Both the position numbers and the translations under genes were made by a program. The notes beneath the pieces were generated by a model. That model saw nothing but the letters and a program-made list of their open reading frames with translations, ran no database searches and was not told where the DNA came from. Positions 28,325 to 33,607 of a DNA stretch of 33,607 nucleotides are shown here, in pieces. The DNA comes from an uncultured Alphaproteobacteria bacterium. Its GTDB lineage: Bacteria > Pseudomonadota > Alphaproteobacteria > Rs-D84 > CACZYB01. How positions within the stretch are numbered: position 1 is the first letter of the stretch; the number at the start of each line of letters is the position of its first letter. The stretch spans positions 1 through 33,607 of the forward strand of contig CALXQL010000010.1 of assembly GCA_944390685.1 (NCBI GenBank), given 5' to 3'.

Positions 28325-29500
28325 TTACTCTATAATCTTTGAAACAACACCAGCACCAACAGTTCTTCCACCTTCACGGATAGCGAAACGAAGACCTTCA
28401 CTCATAGCAACTGGAGTTATAAGTTCTACTGTCATTTTAACATTATCGCCAGGCATTACCATTTTAATATCTGCTGGTAATTCAACTGATCCTGTAACGT
28501 CAGTTGTTCTGAAATAGAATTGTGGACGATAGTTTGAGAAGAATGCAGTGTGTCTTCCACCTTCTTCTTTTGTTAAAATATAGCATTCACATTCAAATTT
28601 CTTATGTGGTGTGATTGAACCTGGTTTTGCAAGAACTTGTCCACGTTCAACTTCTTCTTTCTTTGTTCCACGAAGAAGAACACCAATGTTATCACCTGCT
28701 TGACCTTGATCAAGAAGTTTTCTAAACATTTCAACACCTGTAACAGTTGTTTTTTGGGTTGGTTTAATACCAACTATTTCAACTTCTTCACCAACTTTGA
28801 TTACACCTGTTTCTACACGACCGGTTACAACAGTTCCACGTCCAGAAATTGAGAATACGTCTTCAATTGGCATTAAGAATGGTTTATCAATTGGACGATC
28901 TGGAGTTGGAATGAATTCATCAACAGCTTTCATCAAAGCACGAATTGCATTTTCACCAAGTTCTGGATTTTTTCCTTCAAGTGCGCAAAGTGATGAACCT
29001 CTAATTATTGGAGTTGTATCCCCTGGGAATTCATATTTGTTAAGTAAATCACGAACTTCCATTTCTACAAGTTCTAACATTTCTGGATCATCAACCATAT
29101 CACATTTGTTCAAGAATACTACTATTGCAGGAACACCAACTTGTCTTGCAAGAAGAATGTGTTCACGTGTTTGAGGCATAGGACCATCAGCAGCTGATAC
29201 AACCAAAATTGCACCGTCCATTTGAGCAGCACCTGTGATCATGTTTTTAACATAGTCAGCGTGCCCTGGGCAGTCAACGTGTGCATAGTGTCTTGTATCT
29301 GTTTCATATTCAACGTGTGCTGTGTTAATTGTGATACCACGTGCTTTTTCTTCTGGTGCAGCATCAATTTGATCATATGCTTTAAATTCACCAAAGAATT
29401 TTGTAATAGCAGCAGTTGTTGTTGTTTTTCCGTGGTCAACATGGCCAATTGTACCGATGTTAACGTGTGGCTTGCTTCTTACATATGTTTCTTTTGCCAT
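28325..29500 (-). CDS. tuf: Elongation factor Tu
   Basis: From the ATG at 29500 the protein has 391 residues. EF-Tu carries aminoacyl-tRNA to the ribosome as a GTPase. Motifs are G1 GHVDHGKT (19-26), switch [20 protein letters not shown]3 DCPGHADY, G4 NKCD and G5 GSSLCAL. After the P-loop this protein reads TTTTAAIT where most EF-Tu have TLTAAIT or SLTAAIT. Domains 2 and 3 are complete and end [12 protein letters not shown] frame 18 codons longer exists, but AAGGAGTT lies directly ahead of the chosen ATG. The gene is alone, away from the usual rpsL-rpsG-fusA cluster, and convergent with the CDF gene. Confidence 0.98.
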   Translation of the reverse strand: MAKETYVRSKPHVNIGTIGHVDHGKTTTTAAITKFFGEFKAYDQIDAAPEEKARGITINTAHVEYETDTRHYAHVDCPGHADYVKNMITGAAQMDGAILVVSAADGPMPQTREHILLARQVGVPAIVVFLNKCDMVDDPEMLELVEMEVRDLLNKYEFPGDTTPIIRGSSLCALEGKNPELGENAIRALMKAVDEFIPTPDRPIDKPFLMPIEDVFSISGRGTVVTGRVETGVIKVGEEVEIVGIKPTQKTTVTGVEMFRKLLDQGQAGDNIGVLLRGTKKEEVERGQVLAKPGSITPHKKFECECYILTKEEGGRHTAFFSNYRPQFYFRTTDVTGSVELPADIKMVMPGDNVKMTVELITPVAMSEGLRFAIREGGRTVGAGVVSKIIE

Positions 29501-29552
29501 ATTATTAACTCCTTTTAAGTTTATATTAATAAAAGTTTTCAAAGGATTATCC

Positions 29553-29617
29553 ATCAGGAATCCCCTGATTTGAAATCACATACGCGTTATTGTATAAAAA
29601 TTCTTTGTAAAAAGCAA
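29553..29617 (-). promoter_or_regulatory. tuf promoter and leader hairpin
   Basis: Minus-strand TTGCTT (29612-29617), a 17-bp spacer and TACAAT (29589-29594). The leader of about 80 nt contains a 6-bp hairpin ATCAGG/CCTGAT (29553-29569). Confidence 0.6.
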
Positions 29618-29716
29618 GGAAAAAGTTTCGTAAGTATAATCTTAAAATAAATATCTTCATTATTTTAATTAAAAAAACTATTATATTGGATAATTGGTTG
29701 TTTTAAGTGTAATTTT

Positions 29717-30444
29717 TTAGCTGTCTTTTCCTCTATTTTTTATAGGATTTATCAATTGAGCATTTTGTATAACATAATCTATATTAGGGTATAAATTTTC
29801 GGTAAAAGCTACAATATTATTATCATCTAATCCATTGTATGGATTAAAAAATAAGTTAAATCCTGTTATAGGTAGAGGTATATTTAAATCTTGATCTATG
29901 GATTTAAACATTTCGCAACTAAAAAGTGCATCTCTTATTTTTTTAAATATTTTATGTATTCAGTATTTCCAAGAAGTTTTATTTTTTTTAATTGTTTTTT
30001 TAGGTATTCAACTCTCCATTTAAATTGATTATCTATATACGTATCTATTGCTTCTATTTTTTTTATTTTAGTATTATCTATATCTTGTTGAGTAGAGTTT
30101 GGTAAATGTGTAGTGTTTTTGAATTCATTATATTTTGATAAAAAGTTATCATAATTTGTTTGTGCCATATCAACTAATTCTTGGGGATATTGATCAATAG
30201 ATGAAGAATTTTCAATTATTTCTTTGAGTTGATCTATGGAATAGCTTGATGGTAGAAAAATATCGCTGAATTTAGCAAATTCACGAATTTCTATTAATTT
30301 TTTGGGGATATTGATACTATCCCCTTTTTCTTGATTTAATAAAGAAGTAAGTTCAATAATGCTTTGTCTTACTTCTTTATCGTTTAAAGTTATTAAATAA
30401 TCTCCTACTTCAAAATATTCATATCTAATATTTAGATTATTCAT
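29717..30444 (-). pseudogene. Frameshifted paralogue of the 30463-31200 gene
   Basis: Two frames together match the intact neighbour. Residues 1-169 (30444-29935) begin YEYFEVGDYLITLNDKEVRQ and share LTSLLNQEK-DSINIPK with the neighbour, then stop at EYIKYLKK. The next frame continues as KIRDALFSCEMFKSIDQ and PLPITGFNLFFNP, aligning to RQALFEDKSYQYI and LPMEGLKLFFSP of the intact copy. The break lies in a run of seven A (about 29937-29945); one extra A would restore a single frame of roughly 242 residues. The family is unrecognised, helical and soluble. A real loss, slippage-controlled expression or an assembly error in the run are all possible. Confidence 0.75.
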
Positions 30445-30462
30445 TTTGATTTTTTGAAAAAC

Positions 30463-31200
30463 TTAATTATTTTCTATCTTTTTTAATTGATTTATTAAAT
30501 CATTTAATTTTTCTTGTCTATCTTTTTCACTTATGTTTTTCTTTAGATTTAGTTGTAATTGTGGTATAGCGATTCCTGTTGTTTCATGTATATATTCACT
30601 GGAAGTTGGACTGAAAAATAATTTAAGACCTTCCATAGGAAGAGAAGTTTTCTCAATTAATTCTTCATTTATAATATATTGATATGATTTATCTTCAAAG
30701 AGGGCTTGTCTAAATAATTTCAAATATTCAACAGATAAATTTTTGGGATATTTTTTTATTTTATCTAATTCAGCCTTAAAACTATCAATAGCGTTTTGAA
30801 AATATCCATCTATGATTTCTTGCTCATTTCTTATTTGTGTAGCTTTAGCTAATTCATTTCCTTTATAATATTGTTGATTTATCATTTCATTTATTATGGA
30901 TAATTCGTTTTTTTCTTTATTAAGATTATCATATTTGCATAAAAAAGTATTATAATCTCTTTTATCGTATATAGATGAATCCTTAGTGGCTATTGAGGCC
31001 TTTCCTTCATAATAATGATAATTGAATAAGGCGAGGTTGCGAATATTTATTAATCTTTTTGGAATATTAATACTGTCATCTTTTTCTTGGTTTAATAAAG
31101 ATGTAAGGGTAATAAAGTTTTGTCTTGTTTTGTCACTATCTAAATTCATTAGATATTCACCTATTTCAAAGTATTTATTTTTGTTTTTTGGGTTATCCAT
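30463..31200 (-). CDS. Helical soluble protein, unknown family, intact paralogue
   Basis: The protein has 245 residues, is rich in N, K, I and E, and has no signal peptide or span. It is almost wholly helical by eye. The N-terminal ~45 residues (YFEIGEYLMNLDSDKTRQ through LTSLLNQEKDDSINIPKR) are the part best conserved with the following broken copy; a second conserved block is TSLPMEGLKLFFSP near 195-208. The C-terminus forms a charged helix (ISEKDRQEKLNDLINQLKKI). No known domain is recognised. AAAGGAG sits well before the ATG. The pair points to a recent tandem duplication in an accessory region; an effector or defence role would be speculation. Confidence 0.7.
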   Translation of the reverse strand: MDNPKNKNKYFEIGEYLMNLDSDKTRQNFITLTSLLNQEKDDSINIPKRLINIRNLALFNYHYYEGKASIATKDSSIYDKRDYNTFLCKYDNLNKEKNELSIINEMINQQYYKGNELAKATQIRNEQEIIDGYFQNAIDSFKAELDKIKKYPKNLSVEYLKLFRQALFEDKSYQYIINEELIEKTSLPMEGLKLFFSPTSSEYIHETTGIAIPQLQLNLKKNISEKDRQEKLNDLINQLKKIENN

Positions 31201-31340
31201 TTTATACTCCTTTTATTATTGATATTGATTATATAATACTATATTTTAAAGATAAATACAAATAAAATAATGAATTATATTTAATTATAATTGTACCTCC
31301 AGTAAGGTCTTTTTTATATATAAATATTTTATTTTAAATA

Positions 31341-31369
31341 TTGACAAATATATTTTAATTGTATATATT
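31341..31369 (+). promoter_or_regulatory. Promoter of the LRR gene
   Basis: TTGACA (31341-31346), a 17-bp spacer and TATATT (31364-31369), about 53 bp upstream of the ATG. Confidence 0.7.
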
Positions 31370-31421
31370 ATAGACAACCGATTCTAAAAAACTATATTAA
31401 CAAAAGCAAAAGAGGTTAAAA

Positions 31422-32198
31422 ATGAAACAAGTAGAAAAAAAAGTATATAGAGCAAATGAAAATCATATGATAGAAATTAATGGTGAAAAATATGATATAT
31501 ATAATTTACCAGATAATCTTGTCATAGATGGTAATTTGAGTTTATTTAACTTAGGTTTAACAATTCAACCTAATTTATCAAAAATTATTATAAATGGAAC
31601 CTTAGATTTATCTTTTAATCCATTAAAAGAAATAAATCCTCAATTCCTACCTAAAAAATGTGGTGGTTTAGACATATCAGGATGTAAAATAGCAATTCAA
31701 CCTAATTTATCAGAAATTATTATAAAGGGTATCTTAGATTTATCTCTTAATCCATTAGAAAAGATAAATCCTCAATTCTTACCTAAAGAATTTGATGGTT
31801 TAGACATATCAGGATGTAAATTAACAACTAAACTTGATTTATCAAAAACTAATATAACATATTTAAATATTTCTTGCAATGACTTAAACGAAATAAATAT
31901 CAAATCATTACCACAAGGTATTAAAGAATTAGAGTGTGATCATAATAACAAAATAACAGAACTTGATTTAAGAGAAGCAGAAACACTTGAAAGATTAGTT
32001 TGTCATGCATGTAATTTAACAAAACTGTTAACAAACTCAGAAAAATTAGAATTAGTAAATTGTTCTTATAATCCAAATCTAAATATTAAACCTGAATTTC
32101 TTATAAAACCTAAAGAATTCTATCATGAATATTGTGGTTTTGAACAAAAAGTAAATAGGAAACAAACATATTTGAATAAACTTCAAAAAACAAGATAA
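31422..32198 (+). CDS. Leucine-rich-repeat protein with internal duplication
   Basis: The protein has 258 residues without a signal peptide. From about residue 28 it is built of irregular leucine-rich repeats with asparagine ladders (LDLSFNPLKEINPQFLPK, LNISCNDLNEINIKSLPQ, LECDHNNKITELDL). The LP-x(2)-I/L-x(2)-L phrasing recalls the LPX-type repeats of secreted bacterial effectors, but no catalytic domain follows; the last ~30 residues are basic. Residues 47-90 and 91-134 are near-identical 44-residue copies. Ten cysteines are scattered in the second half. A consensus promoter, AGAGG ribosome site and strong terminator make it a complete single-gene unit. A protein-binding role is inferred from the fold only. 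Confidence 0.75.
   Translation: MKQVEKKVYRANENHMIEINGEKYDIYNLPDNLVIDGNLSLFNLGLTIQPNLSKIIINGTLDLSFNPLKEINPQFLPKKCGGLDISGCKIAIQPNLSEIIIKGILDLSLNPLEKINPQFLPKEFDGLDISGCKLTTKLDLSKTNITYLNISCNDLNEINIKSLPQGIKELECDHNNKITELDLREAETLERLVCHACNLTKLLTNSEKLELVNCSYNPNLNIKPEFLIKPKEFYHEYCGFEQKVNRKQTYLNKLQKTR
31560..31823 (+). repeat. 132-bp tandem duplication inside the LRR gene
   Basis: Copy 1 is 31560-31691 and copy 2 is 31692-31823. They differ by only a modest number of point changes over 132 bp and keep the frame, giving two 44-residue units starting IQPNLS and ending DISGCK. Confidence 0.9.
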
Positions 32199-32216
32199 TA
32201 AAAATCGCTAATCACA

Positions 32217-32244
32217 GGCCTTGCATCCCGCAAGGTCTTTTTTT
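32217..32244 (+). terminator. Intrinsic terminator of the LRR gene
   Basis: GGCCTTGC (32217-32224) pairs with GCAAGGTC (32230-32237) around ATCCC, followed by T7. Confidence 0.85.
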
Positions 32245-32294
32245 ATACACAATACTAGTAAAATAGTAATAAATGAACTGTTTTGGAGGTTAAA

Positions 32295-32538
32295 ATGAGT
32301 GAAAATGTAGTTAGATATTTATCCATCTTTTTGTGTAGGGATAGGAACATATTTATTAAAAGACATTGGTTTTCAATGTGCTGTTTCAAATGAAATAGAT
32401 ATATTGAGGGTGGTTTATCATAATGATTTATATAATGATAAAATGATTATTGGTGATATAAGATAGAAAAAAGATGAAATAGTAAAAGCTTATTTTGAAA
32501 CAGGTTGTTCCGGCATATTGGCTAGTCCTATATGCTAA
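32295..32538 (+). pseudogene. Decayed N-terminus of a DNA cytosine-5 methyltransferase
   Basis: The ATG at 32295 follows a good GGAGG site and opens MSENVVRYLSIF. One base too many in a T5 run near 32328-32332 shifts the frame; the next frame reads CVGIGTYLLKDIGFQCAVSN, then EIDILRVVYHNDLYNDKMII and GDIR. This is motif I (F-x-G-x-G) and motif II-III of a Dcm-type enzyme. A TAG follows at 32464-32466, the frame goes on through YFETGCSGILASPIC, the region before the catalytic PCQ motif, and ends in TAA at 32536-32538. Motifs IV to X and the target-recognition domain are missing. Three lesions make it a relic, not a sequencing artefact. The following 150 bp hold no gene. Confidence 0.75.
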
Positions 32539-32692
32539 CCTTATTGATATTTTACATGAACTTATTTATCCATTTGAGTATAATATAAATTTTTATAGAA
32601 ATCATAACTTATAAACAATAGCATAAACTATTTACAATCCTTTTACATAGCACAATAAACAATACAAGATTTAATATGTTTCATTTTTGTTC

Positions 32693-32721
32693 TTGACTTT
32701 TATTATATTTTGCTGTATAAT
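32693..32721 (+). promoter_or_regulatory. Near-consensus sigma-70 promoter
   Basis: TTGACT (32693-32698), a 17-bp spacer and TATAAT (32716-32721). This is the best promoter in the window. Transcription should start near 32728. Confidence 0.8.
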
Positions 32722-32727
32722 GTTTCT

Positions 32728-32794
32728 ATCTAATGGGATTGGTATTTTTATATCAGTCCCATTTTCTTTTGTCCGCAACTATGCGGATTTTTTT
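32728..32794 (+). ncRNA. Putative small RNA or attenuated leader with two hairpins
   Basis: The predicted transcript begins with a 14-bp stem (32732-32745 with 32750-32763, TTTT loop, two G-U pairs), has a short TTCTTTTG linker, and ends in a canonical terminator: TCCGCA/TGCGGA (32772-32777 with 32782-32787, loop ACTA) and T7 (32788-32794). It is either a stand-alone RNA of about 65 nt or the 5' leader of the following gene in which most transcription stops. No known RNA family is recognised. Confidence 0.5.
32772..32794 (+). terminator. Intrinsic terminator upstream of the lysozyme-fusion gene
   Basis: A 6-bp GC-rich stem with a four-base loop is followed by T7. It lies between the promoter and the start codon at 32820. 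Confidence 0.85.
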
Positions 32795-32819
32795 AACTTA
32801 AATTTAAGGAGAAAATAAC

Positions 32820-33607
32820 ATGGTGAAAATATCTTCACACATAGAAAAACTTATGGAAAGTAATGCTTATCAAAATTCATCCAATCCGAAACATGATGAA
32901 GTGATTGCAGAAGTTGATAAGTATTTTAAAGAAAATTTTAATAACAAAACAGACAGGACTGTGTTTCACTGGATTGCAAAAGATGATTCAAATACCTGTA
33001 AAACTTGTCAAGAGATGGATGGAGTAGAACATGAAAATATAGAGGATTTTCCCTTTATACCCCCAATTCATCCAAATTGTAAATGTGAGATTATAGAAGT
33101 ATCTGCTCCAATACAGGAAGGAAATATTAATGACAAAGCACCAAAAAATAAAAATATAGATACAGAGGAAAGTTTGATTGAAGAAATCATGCCACATTTG
33201 AAAGAATATGAAGGTAGAAAAAATAAAGCATATATCGATACAAAAGGTTATGTAACAGTTGGATATGGTAATAAGATAGATAATGTGGATATTTTTAAAT
33301 CTTTACCATTTAAAAAGGGGAATAAATTTGCCACAGATGAAGAAAAAGAAATAGAATTTAATAATCTTTTGGCTAGAAAAAGTAAATATAGTTCTTTTTC
33401 ATTAGACGACAATATTATAGAAGATTTGGCGGAAAAGCACATTAAAGATGATATAAAAGTAGTAAGGCAAAAATTTAAAAATAATGATGATGATTTTGAT
33501 GAATTACCACATAATGCAAAACTTGTTATTATGGATATGCAATATAATATGGGTGGTAATTTTACAAAGGATAAATGGCCTAAATTTTTTGAAGCAATAA
33601 AACAAGG
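32820..33607 (+). CDS. Phage head-morphogenesis-type Cys/His domain fused to GH24 lysozyme, 3' end missing
   Basis: The frame is open from ATG 32820 (AAGGAG eight bases before) to the window edge, giving 262 residues. Residues 47-94 match the C-terminal motif of Mu gpF/SPP1 gp7 minor head proteins: FHWIAKDDSNTCKTCQEMDG then PPIHPNCKCEI, with Cys60, Cys63, His84, Cys87 and Cys89 as likely metal ligands. Residues 95-118 are a linker. From 119 a T4-type lysozyme domain follows: HLKEYEGRKNKAYIDTKGYV then TVGYG, where Glu131, Asp140 and Thr146 keep the exact spacing of the T4 lysozyme triad (11, 20, 26). LPHNAKLVIMDMQYNMGG fits the later GH24 helices. There is no signal peptide. The product should cleave peptidoglycan; how it is delivered is open. 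Confidence 0.8.
   Translation, partial: MVKISSHIEKLMESNAYQNSSNPKHDEVIAEVDKYFKENFNNKTDRTVFHWIAKDDSNTCKTCQEMDGVEHENIEDFPFIPPIHPNCKCEIIEVSAPIQEGNINDKAPKNKNIDTEESLIEEIMPHLKEYEGRKNKAYIDTKGYVTVGYGNKIDNVDIFKSLPFKKGNKFATDEEKEIEFNNLLARKSKYSSFSLDDNIIEDLAEKHIKDDIKVVRQKFKNNDDDFDELPHNAKLVIMDMQYNMGGNFTKDKWPKFFEAIKQ

Noticed and set aside
29501-29554. 18-codon N-terminal extension of EF-Tu
   Set aside because: The ribosome binding site and universal MAK start place the gene start at 29500.
32539-32614. Short frame NLIDILHELIYPFEYN after the methyltransferase relic
   Set aside because: It has no start codon or ribosome site and is too short to assign; it may be further decayed sequence.
32988-33442. Minus-strand frames opposite the lysozyme-fusion gene
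   Set aside because: They lie antisense to a frame with promoter, ribosome binding site and two recognisable domains.
1-33607. CRISPR array, insertion sequence or integrase
   Set aside because: No regularly spaced repeats, transposase or recombinase motifs were seen on either strand.

Overview
The window is low-GC DNA (about one third G+C by eye) from a Gram-negative bacterium, most likely an anaerobic, host-associated alphaproteobacterium. The reasons are RpoB and RpoC of about 1390 residues each with proteobacterial sequence, an AspRS of the non-discriminating type, an RNase J, an L7/L12 operon of proteobacterial layout, an outer-membrane barrel and lipobox proteins, and an oxygen-sensitive pyruvate:ferredoxin oxidoreductase. 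The taxonomy is inference from sequence character; no search was run. Promoters are easy to read here, most having TTGA-type -35 boxes, 17-bp spacers and TA-rich -10 boxes, and genes usually end in clear stem plus T-run terminators.

Layout. 1-963: 3' part of a secreted cysteine- and glycine-rich protein. 991-2701 (minus): a lipoprotein and two single-span VirB8-like proteins in overlapping order, resembling part of a type IV secretion system. 2821-3408: a YqaA/DedA membrane protein. 3450-4475 (minus): an outer-membrane barrel protein. 4592-8146 (minus): nifJ. 8250-12993 (minus): aspS, a two-span membrane protein, radC and rnj, apparently cotranscribed from a promoter just upstream of aspS. 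13105-25055 (plus): tRNA-Trp, secE, nusG, rplK, rplA, rplJ, rplL, rpoB, rpoC, with leader hairpins before rplK, rplJ and rpoB, closed by a terminator. 25103-26191: a small membrane protein, then rplU-rpmA from their own promoter. 26238-26711 (minus): ruvX with a TTG start. 26787-28280: a cysteine-rich membrane protein, an unknown small protein and a CDF-type cation transporter. 28325-29500 (minus): tuf.

From 29.7 kb to the right end the content changes to accessory DNA. It holds two tandem paralogues of an unrecognised helical protein (the second broken by one frameshift in an A-run), a leucine-rich-repeat protein with a fresh 132-bp internal duplication, the decayed N-terminus of a DNA cytosine-5 methyltransferase, and a gene running off the window that joins a phage head-morphogenesis type Cys/His motif to a T4-type (GH24) lysozyme domain. 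That last gene is preceded by a near-consensus promoter and two hairpins, the second a complete intrinsic terminator, so the promoter either makes a small RNA of about 65 nt or feeds an attenuated leader. This end is the most unusual part of the window.
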